Source: Colletotrichum lupini (lineage: Eukaryota > Ascomycota > Sordariomycetes > Glomerellales > Glomerellaceae). Taken from it: 64,000 nt of DNA. The stretch covers positions 2,294,001-2,358,000 of the forward strand of contig NC_064682.1 in assembly GCF_023278565.1 (NCBI RefSeq), read 5' to 3'. A program made the translations under genes and the position numbers. The notes under the pieces were generated by a model. That model was not told the DNA's origin. It searched no databases and saw only the letters and a program-made list of their open reading frames with translations. Of this stretch, positions 1 through 11,551 are shown piece by piece (positions within the stretch are counted from its first letter, which is position 1; each line of letters begins with the position of its first letter).

Positions 1-1468
1 CCCGCCGGGGCCAGGTCTCATGGCATACTGGTGGTAACTAGGCTGAGGAGGATGCGACATGGATGATTCCAAAAGAGACTCGTAGTCGCGGCGAGCCTTG
101 ATGAACTTCTCATTCAGCTGTGTAAAGTCATCTGCATGTTTTGGTCAGTATAAGTAGCATAGACAAGCGAGTGGAGCATCTCTGACCCTTCTTCTGGGAG
201 TACTTCTCAATAAGCTTGATCAGCTTCGGCCTGATGGCTAACGTTTGGTGGTAGAGCTTCTATTTGGCGACTCGTTAGTACCGGGTCGGTCTGAGGTGGC
301 ACTCGTAGGACCTACCGATATCTCCTCGTTATCCTCTTCCCTCGGCGCCGTATTGGACGTGCTCAAAAGTGTGAGCAGCTTCTCGACATTCTTGATCTCT
401 GCAAACACCTCGGCCTCCATCTGTGCCTCACGTGCCAACTCATCAGGAGTGGGATCCGTGAGCTTCTCAACATAGTTGAGGGGGAAAATTCCTGTCTTCC
501 CCTTGAGTGAGCCCCGCCACCAATCCTTGTAAACCGACTCGAGGACTGCAATAACGTCGCCTTTCTTGAACTCGAGTTCGCCCGGCTCGGAAGGAACGAA
601 ATCGTACAATGCTCGCACCCTTGATACGGTGGCAGCTGTCGTGCCAGCAGGTACTGGTGTAGAGTGGGCTTGAGGCTGTGCAGCGGCGTGTGTCGAGGAT
701 CCAGCGGCGGTGGCAGAAGAGGATGGACCGGCGCTGGACTCGGCAGGCGCCTTCTTCTTCTCCTCCTCTTGCAACGATAACTTCAAGGCCATCTGGAGCT
801 CGTCGTCCTCCTTCTGGCGATCGAGGTCGGTCAGGCCAGTCTTCTGGGGCGCCGAGGGGGCCTGCAAAGTCGGGTTGTTCTGCTTTAGGCGGAAGTAGGC
901 GTCGTACATGATGCCGAGATCGGGGTCCTTGCTAAACATGTCGGACCACTCCTTCATGCGCTCGAGGATTTTGGCCTTGACCTGGGTATGGGTATTGCGG
1001 TCGTTTGCGAGTTTCAACATGGCGTCAGTGAAGGCTCGGCTTGAGAGCTCGCGGTGCATGTTCTTGCCACAGTTCTGGCTGAGGGCATTCGCAAGCTATT
1101 GCGCAGGAAGAGTAGCAAGGTCAGCGACAGGTTCAGTATACCGGCATGGGTGCGGCAGCAACGAGCCGGGGAGGAAAGGGTGCAACTCACTTCGAGGGTA
1201 TAGAGCTGGACATTGGCATTGCGGTGGGCGAGGCGCTTGATCATTGCCTGTACAACCTCTTTGGGACCATTTGCATCGCTGCCTACGCGGTCGCAGACCT
1301 CGATGATGGCTCCCCAGTCTTCGGACGTCAGGTTCTCGTCGGTGGCCTTGGCTAGATGACGCAAGATGGGCAGGTTAGCGACGTTGGCCAGCGATGGGGT
1401 TTGGTTCGCAAGGCTGCACACGTACCGACGCCCTCGTCAAAGGGACCAGCTGCGGCAGCTCGAAACAT
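1..1468 (-). CDS. HSE1: ESCRT-0 subunit HSE1 (STAM homologue), 3' end cut off
   Basis: Five exons on the minus strand: 1468-1426, 1351-1191, 1095-316, 259-187 and 131-1, running off the window. The joined frame gives 396 codons without a stop. In order it shows a VHS domain (about residues 5-145, split over the first exons), a ubiquitin-interacting motif (about 164-183, core DDELQMALKLSLQEEE), an SH3 domain (about 227-280, ALYDF...WWRG...FPLNYV) and the C-terminal helical region (LYHQTLAIRPKL, FIKARRDYESLLESSM). This order is diagnostic of Hse1/STAM, which with Vps27 binds ubiquitinated cargo on endosomes and sends it to multivesicular bodies. The start MFRAAAAGPFDEG is the usual fungal Hse1 start. 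The intron at 315-260 is inferred from the frame change and has a TACTAAC branch site. Only the last stretch of the low-complexity C-terminus is missing. Confidence 0.93.
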
Positions 1469-3771
1469 ATTGGGCAAAAGCTGTGAGCCGCTGCGGATGC
1501 TGTGTAGTGACGGGTGAGATCAAGAAGCTGTCTTGTTTCGAGTGGTTTGGAGATATTGTGGGTGCGCTTTGTGGCAAGAAGATGCCTGGAGTGGGCAAAG
1601 CGGTGGACTACGTCAGGCGAGGTGCAAGTCGTCGTCGGGCTGCGCGAATGCAATGCGATGGTTGGCAATGTTGAGGACGGAATTAGGCGAGTGTGACGGA
1701 GTGAAAGGCGTGCACTCGAAGGTTGGCCAAATCGTGCGTAGGTTGGAGGTTCTTGGAGCCTGGGTCGGCGGAGTTGAAGGTTGTGGGTGTTTGGGGAGAG
1801 GGACGTCTCGATGAGGTGGGTATGTCGCGCGAGTGTGTAAGGTAGGTGTGTGCTGAGGCGAAGCGTGGACCCGAGGGAAAGGAAGGTGATGGATAAGGTC
1901 GCCAAGGTTGAGGTAATCAGTGACGGGTACGTAAGTGCGTAAGTGCTGAGGCACACCCGGCAGAATCTTGCAGTCGTCGTCTGCTACCTCTGGTGGAAAA
2001 TAAAGTAAGCAACTACTACCTAATGTAAGGTAAAGTCGGCAGCTTGCATCCGTCGCTAAGGCAAGGAAGGTATGGGCCCTGAAGGCAATGGAAGGCAAGG
2101 TGAGGTCGGATATTACCTTGAGGCTTTGGGGGAAGAAGGTCACAGGGAAACCTGGCACACCTCTACGCAGTAACTGGCATCTGGCACCTGGGCTCTGGAA
2201 GGTGGTGGCCATGTCGCCATGGGCTGTCACAAGGTCCGGACCACTAATTACCTTACCTAGTCCCGTCCACCACAGCCCAAGTGTGAGCTGCTGCTCTTCT
2301 TCAGCTTTCTAGATGTGCGGGGGATGTACCCAATGCATACAATTACAGTCGGAGAGTGACATACTTCACGTGGTGCTGCGGTGCCGCCAACAAAGTGCGC
2401 CTTGGAGAGCCCGAAAGAGGCCCCTTCGTCATCACAGCCTAGCTCTGTAAGTTACTGCATGGGTACACAGTATACCTCGGGAAAATCCAACAGGGGGGGC
2501 TGAGCTCGTTTCGCCCATGAATTACGCGGACTTGCTCCTCTGCCACCCGCGGTCTGGCAGGAACCACTCAAAACGGTACCCATTTCCCATGGCCAATTGA
2601 TGCACCGCCACATGTGTGGAGGAGAGACGGCCAAAAGCATGCGTAACCAACCGCGTGGGCCTTTGGTTCTTTTGTTGCCTTCCATACCTTGCTCCGTAGG
2701 CTCCTCTTCTTTCGCTGCCCAATTGCGACGATGACTTTCTTCGACTCCCATTAATTCCAACGGATCCTGATCCGTCTCTGAGCCCGAGAGTCCTGCGACC
2801 TGCCTCCTCCGGCCGGTCATCGTCCTCTGCTTGCTCCACCACGGTCCCCACGGCTTCTTGCGTTTATTTCACCTTAGCCTCGTTTTAGCCTACAAAGAAG
2901 CATCTTCAAACCCGCTGCCTAAAATAGCTACATATCTCTCTTCTTCTTCTACCTAAGACATCCATGCATCATCCAAGTCTTCACTTGCAGTCGCTACCCT
3001 TCACTTCCCAACAATCACCACGTAGCCCCGAGATAGATAACAACATACCTTGGTGACCACATCTCTCCGTCACAAGAGGCATCAAGCTGTCAGAATACCT
3101 AGATCAAAAGAACAGAAAACAGGATCATGAGAGATGAAACCAAATACTTAGTATACAACACCACGTCAGTCTTGCGTGCGCCACACCATCACGGCCTGCG
3201 GGGAACCCAACACGGAAACAAGCTGCCAACCAACGGGACCAGCAACGACGTCAAGCCACATCTGGAACGTCTAGCACCCCTGGATCGTCACTGCGCCCTT
3301 GCAAGTTCTAAGCTTGAGCTCATGCGATGGCGGATAGCTCATACTCGGGGCCCAAAAGTAATGCGTATATGCATGCCAGTCTTTGTGCATTCTCTATCGT
3401 ATCTGTACTATGTCCTTGGTTCCCCAAGGTGCTCCCCGCCGTCTCTGCCGGCACTGGGAATTGTCTTGGCCATTCCGATTCCATCCAACGCCATGAACCC
3501 ATCTCTCCAACCCGTTGATGTATGTCTTGAATACGGGAGAAGAGAAGTAAAAATGAAAGACCGTTTCGATGATACCTTTCTGCCAGACCCTGTCCTCAGG
3601 TCCTCCTGAGCCTTGTAGGCCTATGAAAAAAACAGAAAAAAAAAAAAAAAGCGCTCGTGTCATTCAGTCCCAAGTATAACCCAGTGAAATAGATGGGCCT
3701 GATGCGCTTCCTGGCTACCTTCAGCAACCTCCTTGTGAAGCCGTCCCTCGTCACCACTGAGGACACCTTGC
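1469..3771. other. Intergenic, 5' side of HSE1 and 3' side of ATG13
   Basis: No supported gene. It should hold the HSE1 promoter and leader (proximal to 1469) and the ATG13 3' untranslated region (proximal to 3771). A run of A at about 3633-3650 is a T run on the ATG13 coding strand. Open frames here have no domain signature and no splice partners. Confidence 0.5.
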
Positions 3772-6703
3772 TCACCATCCCCTTCGACTGATACCGCGAG
3801 GTTCAAAGTCGGCTCGACTGCCAGATCCAGAACCAATATTGCCACCACCTCGGCCCTCCTCCAGACTTCTCCGCGATTGCGCATCCATTTCTGACATATC
3901 GAAAAGGAGCGGCTCTTCATCCATCAAGTCATTCTCGCCGCGTCCGTACCGTCCAATGGACCCCGTGAAGCTTCCCCTGGAGGACTGGGGAGGCGTCTGG
4001 CCTCGTCCTCCCGTGGATGCCATGCCAGCGTAACGACGCCTGCCAAATGGCGAACTGGATGGCGCGACTGCCATCAATCCACCTGGGGGTTTGGATCCTT
4101 CTGATGAACCCTGCCTCATCATCTCTGCCGAACCTGAGGACGGGATATCTGCTGTCGGCTGCAGCGAGCCCGCTGCTCGGCGAGACGCAGACTCAGCTTC
4201 AGTCTGTCTTCCCAGCAGCATGCTGAGCGTGGGCGGCTCGCGATCCTCTGCCCCCAAGCTGATGCTGCGATTGGCGGCGAAGGCTAGATCCCCGTCTTCA
4301 TCGTCGGCCATGGCCCGATTCTGCTGTGCCACCGAGCTAGACCGTCTAGGGTGGGTGCCGATTCTGGGAGAGATGGGTATGTCAATGGCAGTGGTCCCAT
4401 CCTGGGTGATGGTGTCCTCTCTAGGCATCTGTGTGTTCTCTGCACTGGTATTGGTGCGGTCGCTTCGCGGCTGGCTTGTGTTGTAGTTGATGATCGAGTT
4501 CTCGCTCAATCGTGAGGGGACAGCAGGCGTATGAGGGGTGTGAGGAGAGAGAGGCTTTCCGGGCGAGGAGGAAACGGATACTGACGCTGGCGCGGCCATG
4601 CTTGGCACGTTGGACAGCTGCCGACTGGATGAGCTTGAGGAGCGCTGCATTTGCATCGACGAAGTCATTGAGTCTGTCAGCGCCTGATTCGACTCCTTCA
4701 TGAGGTGAAACCTCGAAAGCTGTGCGACTGTCCGATTCGTCGCGCCCTCGCCCTTCTTGCCTGACTCGAAGCTCTTGAGCGTCTTCTTGCTATCCAGCGC
4801 CTTCAAGAATTCCGAGATCTGATCGTCATCTGTTTGGAGCGATCCGGAGCTGCCGCCTGCACTCGCTTCTGCTAGGAGACCTGATCCTGGCTGAGCCACT
4901 GACGAGGATAGGCTTTGTCGACCGCTGCTTCCTTGCTCATCATCGCCGGCTTTGCTAGCGCCGCCAAATGATAACCGTCCTTTGCGATGAGTAAAACTGC
5001 TGCTGTACCGACTTGTCGAAGACGGCCGGGGCGAGCCTACTACGGCTGTTTCGGCCGGTGGAGGGCCGCCTCGTAGGGTGGCAGGCATTCCTGCTGTCAG
5101 TGACGTCCGATTGCGAGGTTGTGTAAGAGCATTCAGTGCCGCCGCGCGTGAGATGGGAGATGCGGGAGATTCGGAATCGAGAGTTCGAGGCACGGGGGAT
5201 CCAGACAGTGACCCAGCCTTGAATGGCTGGAAAGAGACGGACGGACGTCGGCCACTGCTGCTGAAGCCCTTCATTGAGGGTCTTGTTGCGAGGCCGGTGA
5301 CGGGTAATGAATTTGGTGGGTTCAGCTCATTGCTCGTGGGAGCAGACCCAGGCGGAGAGCTCGTGTCAGATCCAGGGGGCTTCACAGCCTTGAGAGCTGA
5401 TATAGGGCTAGTGCCCAAGGCTCCCTCCCCGTGAAAGGTTGAGAGACTGCCGTATGTTTGGTGCATATCTGCAAGAGTCCTGCTCCTTCTGTGAGACGGA
5501 AGAGAACCCACCTCGGGGTCGTTTCGTCGGGTGCTTGATGTCCGCTGGGGCAGCGATGGCTTGAAGAAGTTCTCATCGACGCCCATGAATCGTGAGCTTA
5601 GCAATGCCTCTGAGTCGTCCACGCTGAAGTTACACTCATTTCTATAAGTGACTGATGCATAGAAGCGACCAACCGGTACCTCCAAGTCGCCAAAAACGTA
5701 ATCAGTTACGACATCCGGGCGACCATCGTACAACGGATGCCTAAGCCGGTCGATGCCGCCGGTGTCTAGTTCGCCGGTTCGGACACGACAACGGGGTTCT
5801 AATGAAGGATGGACGCCTTTTGTTGCAGATGCTTGAGAGAACTTCCAGGCAGGAAGAATCCTGGTTGCAACGAAGAGAGACCGAAAGAAGACGATGCTCT
5901 TTTTGTAGATGGTTGGCAATATTGGGCCAAAGTCGTCCGGGTCGGATGTGGGAAATGTCTTTAGTTCAATGCGCCATCTTTCGAGTATCACCTCCGTGTT
6001 CCTCTTTGTGGGCAGAGAGCGGCCGTCGTCGCTCGAATCGGATGAGTTGAGAGCTTCCATCACGTCCCATCTTTTACCATTTTCGTCCACAATGACCAGG
6101 CTCTGACTAGGGGTTAACCGTGATGTATCGAGATAGGTTTCGATGATGAGGGGCATAGGCTTGTTCTCGAAGCTACCGCAGTTACGCCAAATACGAAGCT
6201 CCTCTTTGAAGTCGTCGAATTCTTCCGTCTCGATTTGAAACTAAGGAGGCACAGGCGTCAGTACCCAGCTCTGCAAGCGATACCAGAGGTTGAAAACGAG
6301 CCAGCACTCACCCATTTGTTCAGCTTCTTGTTCCCAGAGCCACGAGCCGCATATATGGGCTTCAGGTTCAAACGTGATTGCAACACCAGTGATGCGGCTT
6401 TGGTGTGGAAGTTCTGCGCTCAAATTAGTGGCGGATCTTGGCTATGGCACCTTTTGACCTCTGTCTCGTAGTACACACCTGAATTATCTGATCCAACTTC
6501 TTGACGGCATCTGCCGAAACGGAACCTGGTGGCGTCTCAATGGTGGGTGACGCTGCGGCAGAATCGCGACCAGACGCTCCCGAGCTAGCCCTTTCGCGTG
6601 TACCAAGCATTCCTTCTCTCGGGTTGTTCGTTCTTGTGGGATTCGTCTGGGGCGCAGAAGCGGGGGAAGAGACCCGTGGGGCGGGTCGAGCTTGCTGATG
6701 CAT
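3772..6703 (-). CDS. ATG13: Autophagy-initiation protein ATG13 (HORMA domain)
   Basis: Three exons on the minus strand (6703-6479, 6413-6312, 6240-3772) join in phase to 931 aa. The HORMA domain occupies roughly residues 66-270: it starts at KKLDQIIQ, continues through NFHTKAASLVLQSR and the IYKKSIVFFRSL segment, and ends near GRFYASVTYR. The remaining two thirds is Ser/Pro/Gly-rich and disordered, the part that in other fungi carries Atg1- and Atg17-binding segments and TORC1/PKA phosphosites. Atg13 is the regulatory subunit of the Atg1 kinase complex at the phagophore assembly site; TORC1 phosphorylation weakens the complex and starvation restores it (family knowledge). The start MHQQARPAPRVSSP fits the Ser/Pro-rich fungal N-terminus. 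No in-frame damage is seen. Confidence 0.95.
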
Positions 6704-8474
6704 CGTGTCTGGCAGATTGCGGCCCCAAGGGCAAGTCTAGGACAAGATTGATCTGAAAAGCCGCCGTGGTAGGCTAAGCTTTGGGAAGACAAGGACGAGC
6801 TGTGTGTTGCGAATTCGTGGAAGTTCTAGGCGGCGGGGGAGAGGGTATTCGCGATATCGAAGTTGGGGTGGTACCGAACTTGCTCATCCATCCTTCATGA
6901 CAACTGCAAAGGGGAGTGAAACACCTCGATACCCTCGGTCGTTGAGCGCACAGCGAGGGGAGAATCGGCCGGTCGGGGGAGGAGAACTCGTAGGGCGGGC
7001 GGAGAGAAAGTAGTTGTTGCAACACCCTTTTGGAACGGCGCGCAAATGAGGCAGGCGACGACGGGCAAGGCGACTAAGCCAACGTGGAGACGGGCGGCGA
7101 ATGGTGAGAAGCGATATCGCACAAGCAGGCCAAGGGCGTTACGGAGCCGGGCTGGATGACTGCAGAACCGTAGAACGAGGGCGAGGGCGAGGGCGAAATG
7201 GACAAGCTAAGCGCTGCCTTGGACCATGGCTCTCGGTTGCGTGCGGTACAGAGCAGGAAAGTCGAAACGAGAAGCTGTGGTGACAGAGGGGAAGCTTTCG
7301 CCAAGCAGGGAAAGCGACTTCCTAAGCAGGTCCTCCAACAGCAACGCAAACGAGCCGCTCCAAAATGCGCGGCTGGTGTGGTTATCCGAATTCCAAGAAG
7401 GACGGAGGAGTTCAGAGAAGAATGGACGGCGATGTGCGGAGTTGCGGTGCGGTGGTGGTCGAGTCGGAGGTTATCGGCGCTGGTGTCATCCGCTCAATGG
7501 TTGTTGAGCCTCGTGATCGTCGACAAGTACCCTTCCGTCATCGAGTCACCTGGGTGGGCCAGCAGAATGGACTGTAATTCAGGCAAGCAAGTAAAGCGGT
7601 GTATACTTGTCGATGCGTTCGTACCTAGGGAAGAGGGCAGGGAAGGCTAAGGATGGCACAGAAGAAGAAACAGGCACAGCAGAAAGATCAGACGGGATAT
7701 GCTGACTTGAAGAGAGCGAGGGAAAGTGTAGAAGAGTGATGATGGGGGAAAGGTTGTGGTGAGTACTTTGGAGAGCAGAATGGAGATTTAGCGTTGTCAG
7801 AATGGGGGCCAAGGGCGATAAGGCGCAAGGGCCAGAGGTGATGATGCAAAGAGGACAAGAAGAAGTAGATAATGGGGTACGTTGAGGTAGGCAAAGACAA
7901 AGGGATTGTTGTCTGAGCAATTGCTGGGTAATTTAGGAAGAGAGACACAAGACGAGGGAGGGCGAGAGGTAATAGAGTAGATTTGGAGGTAAGGTACAGG
8001 AGGCAGAGGATGATGGAAGAGAGATGGGAAGGGAGGACGCTGAGCAGCCGATGACATGGATCTCTCGTCGGAGCTGTCTGAGTGTGTGGATAAGCACACA
8101 ACAAAGTGACTGCGTGTAGGTATAGATACAGAGCTTGGTAGTGACTTGGAGAGACTCACCACCTCACCTCAGTGATAGGGACAGAGGCTCACAGAGAAAG
8201 GAGTGACAGGGTACCTACCTAGGGTAGAGGTAGGGGGCAGGAGAGGAGCTGGCACCGGCTGGTCTGGGTCCTGCAGCGGCAGCGCATCCGCCCCGGCATG
8301 AGGTGCTGCTAACAGCCTGGACAGTGGAAGTATCCGTGGGAGAAGTACCAGGCCGTGCAGGCCCAACAGCAGTCAGTAGCCGCGGCATGGGGGGGGGGGG
8401 GGGGGGGGGGCGGGGGGGGGGAGGGGGGGGGCGGGGGGGGGGGGGGGGGGGGGGGAGGGGGGGGGGGGGGGGGG

Positions 8475-8515
<41 letters not shown>

Positions 8516-11500
8516 CGGGGCATGGAGGAGCAACAGGGGGAGCATGGATGGGCTCGATGGGGCTGCATCTGTGATGGGCGGTGGACCAAGACACACCCGT
8601 GCATGCATCGTTCCGTTAGGTTGACTGGAACAGGATGGGATGGGATGGGACGGGACGGAACAGAGCTGGGGTTTGAAGTTGCTGCAGGTGTTATTGTTTG
8701 TAGTGTAGCACCGCAGGACAAGATCAGTTGGTGTTGTTGTTGTGTGAATTGCTGTCTTGTATTGACTGATGATGAGCGTTGTTGGAGTCGTGAAGTTGTG
8801 AGTGTGTTGCTTTCCATTTCCTCAGGCACGATCGCAGGTGGACCAAGTACCTACGTAGAGACATGGTGACATACGTAGTACAGTGGAAGCACCCTGATGT
8901 TCTCCAAAGTACGAACGACGGGAAGTACATGGTCAAAGTACCATGCCTTGCTCTTGCTTCCTGGTTGTACTTGCACCTTTCGTTCGTCAAGATGCATAGT
9001 AGCACCGGCCTTCCCATTGTGTGACAGCGGCCGTGGGGTGAAGACTCCCATTCTTCCACTTTTGTCTCTGGGAATGCCTCCTGCATGCTCCTCATTCAAT
9101 CACCAAGAGTCTTTGTGTTGCTTCCCTGGGCTCGATTGATTACCCCCAGCTGACCTGAGGATATCGACATACCGCGTCGAGAGATGTCAACAAAGAAGAC
9201 CCAAAAAATGCAGAAAAGAAGAAAGGAAGACGAAAAAGAAAGAGGCTGAGGGGTGGCACGGATTGCCTTCCGAGTCAGAGTCACCACCATCATCCTCAAA
9301 TCGACATGACTCCATCTCTGACTCCAACTCCAACTCCAACGGTCGACGGCGGTCAACCAACCCCAACCTAGACTTCGAGGCTCAACTTCTTCCAAGTTCT
9401 TCCTCTAGGCTGCCACTCGCCAACTTGAGCAAGTCCATCGCCAGCTGCATGTATCATGTATGGGGCGCGCCCGGGACTGCACCTCGTAGTCATACAGACA
9501 CTTGCCCCGATACGGAGAGGTCAGGCAATCAAATCCACGGGGATTGGCTCTCACATCTTTGACGCTTGAGTCCTGGAAGTCCTCCGGGTCGCCGCCTCCA
9601 ATATGCAAAAATGCCCTGGATGGGGAATAGGCAGCGCCGCGACCCTACTCCGTACCAAGCCCGGACCTCAGAATGGCCTCAACTCCACCCCATGCATGAC
9701 CGCTGGGTTCTGGGGCAGAAATGACGGGGTAGGTAAGGGGTGGCGGGCGGCTCTGCTAAGTCACTTCCACTTTCACTCTTCCCTTGCCTCGGCCAACTTG
9801 TGCCTCGTTGACTTTCTGTTACCAGTCGCACCAGTCTCGCTTGTCCCTGCTCTTCTCTGCCTTGCTTCAGGGCCGCTTCTCTCGGCCGCAGTGGTGTTTG
9901 CTTGTTGATTTGTTGACTTGTACGGAGTACCGCAGGCTTTCCCACAGACCCTGCAATGCGAAGAATTGGGGTTGGATCCAAATACATACTGGTGCTCGCT
10001 GACAGCTGGCATCGACACCGGGTCATCCCAGCGCCATCATCATTTCGATTTATCGCCATGTCCCTTGCGTCCATCAAGTGAACGTCGAGGTCAACAAGGT
10101 CGCCGACGTTTCTCTCGCCCGAGTCCACGATGAGCAAAGACACTTTTGAAAAGGCGGATAGATGGCAGGGTCCAAGGTACGCAGGCTTGTACGCCGGTAG
10201 TCGACACTAACACTAACGTAGGCACTCGACTCACCCGGTCCTCGGTTGATCCCGGGAATCCTTCTCCCGTCACCATAGCGCTCAGCTCGTCTTCCTTTCT
10301 TTTCTTTGGGAACCCCCAATCCTGTTTTACAGACTCAGGACCGACAGAGTACCCGCCTCTCTTATCGTCGTCTCTTCACGGGCGGCAACTTTGTAACGCG
10401 CTGGATCTAGCCTCCAGCAGCTCCTCTAAACGGCACTGTCCGAGAAACCGATCTCTCGCCCATATACCAAGGTAGGCAAGCGTGGCAAGGCAAACCCCCA
10501 AGGACCTACTCCATCTGGCTTGCCGCTTCGTTGCCTGTCAATGTTGTCGTGATCCCACCCCTGGCGGCATGTGCGGCAATCCCAAATCGAGCAGCCAAGC
10601 AGCAAGCAACCTTTCCCCGGGCAAACGAGTCATCGCACCGATCGCCAATGAACTAGCAACCTGCACATCCATCAGCCAGCCTGGCAGCCAGCCCCCTTAT
10701 CAGCATCACCACCATCGTCTTTGGTGCTTCAGGTTAGTTGCCATGATCATTATCAGTGCCACTGCCACCCGACTCGTGATATCTGCAGATAACGATAAGA
10801 CCATGCTCCGGCCCGGGCTCCACTCCTCTCCCCCGCACCCGTTCAACGTAAGGCAAGTCAACCGCGCACCACAACGCATCACACACCACGCAACTCATGG
10901 TGACTGTGGTTCTGGCGCAGTGGCACGCTGCATCCGAACCGGCGTCTGCAGATCGGACCCATCTCCCGAAAGTACCACACGTTTCCTCCCCTTTTTACAC
11001 TTGCGTACAGATACGCTCTGTGAGACCTGTACATCGGAGGAGAAAGCGGGCACGGTATCGTGGTAAAATCGCCGATGCGGAGGAAGAGGGCCTTCTGCTT
11101 CTTGCTTAGTAGGTAGCTCCAAGTATACCGTTCTTGGTAACGTTTCTGCCTCCCCCACCGGTCACATGGCATCACCTCCCATCTAGCAAAAGGACAAGTC
11201 CGTTACCAAGCCAATGCCTTAGCGCTCAACGGTGAACGAGAACCTGAATCGTGCAAGTCTGGTCAAAATCTTTGAGAAGCGGTGGGCGGCAGTGGGTGCA
11301 ACATGTAGGAGTGAAGAAGTCTCTTTCTCTTTCCGTCTGTCTGTCTTCTCATTTCGTCTATTGTGACCAAGCGAAAAGCAATTTGATAACATTTGGCAAC
11401 CACACAAAGTTGGTGTCCGCCAATGCTCGTGTAAAATAGAAAACCCAATTCCCGTGTTTCCCAAATGTAAAACCATGCCTCGAGGTTTTTTTCGGGCTCC

Positions 11501-11551
11501 GTGACACCTTGAAACGCCCTAGAAAATCAGTTGTAAACAAGACGCAAAAAA
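6704..11551. other. Long intergenic stretch with simple repeats
   Basis: About 4.8 kb between the ATG13 start and the 3' end of the BTB gene. I see no supported gene on either strand: the longer open frames start at non-ATG codons or are low-complexity readings. It contains the G tract listed separately, GAGGGC repeats near 7178-7197, GGGAT/GGGAC repeats near 8635-8660 and CTCCAA repeats near 9317-9340. The part next to 6703 should be the ATG13 promoter. Confidence 0.5.
8389..8520. repeat. 132-nt interrupted poly-G tract
   Basis: Essentially all G on the plus strand, broken by only a handful of single C or A bases, and flanked on both sides by unrelated CATGG-containing sequence. Read on the minus strand it gives polyproline in all three frames, which explains the open frames there. 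Length in such tracts is error-prone in sequencing and assembly. Confidence 0.95.

Noticed and set aside
3127..3609. 160-codon ATG frame between HSE1 and ATG13
   Set aside because: No domain, no neighbouring splice signals, and it lies antisense to the likely ATG13 3' untranslated region; a chance frame is more likely.
8215..8829. Polyproline open frames on the minus strand, and polyglycine on the plus strand
   Set aside because: Produced by the G tract in every frame; flanking parts have no domain or splice support.
10482..11066. 194-codon frame
   Set aside because: Starts at GTG rather than ATG, Cys/Ser/His composition looks random, no domain.
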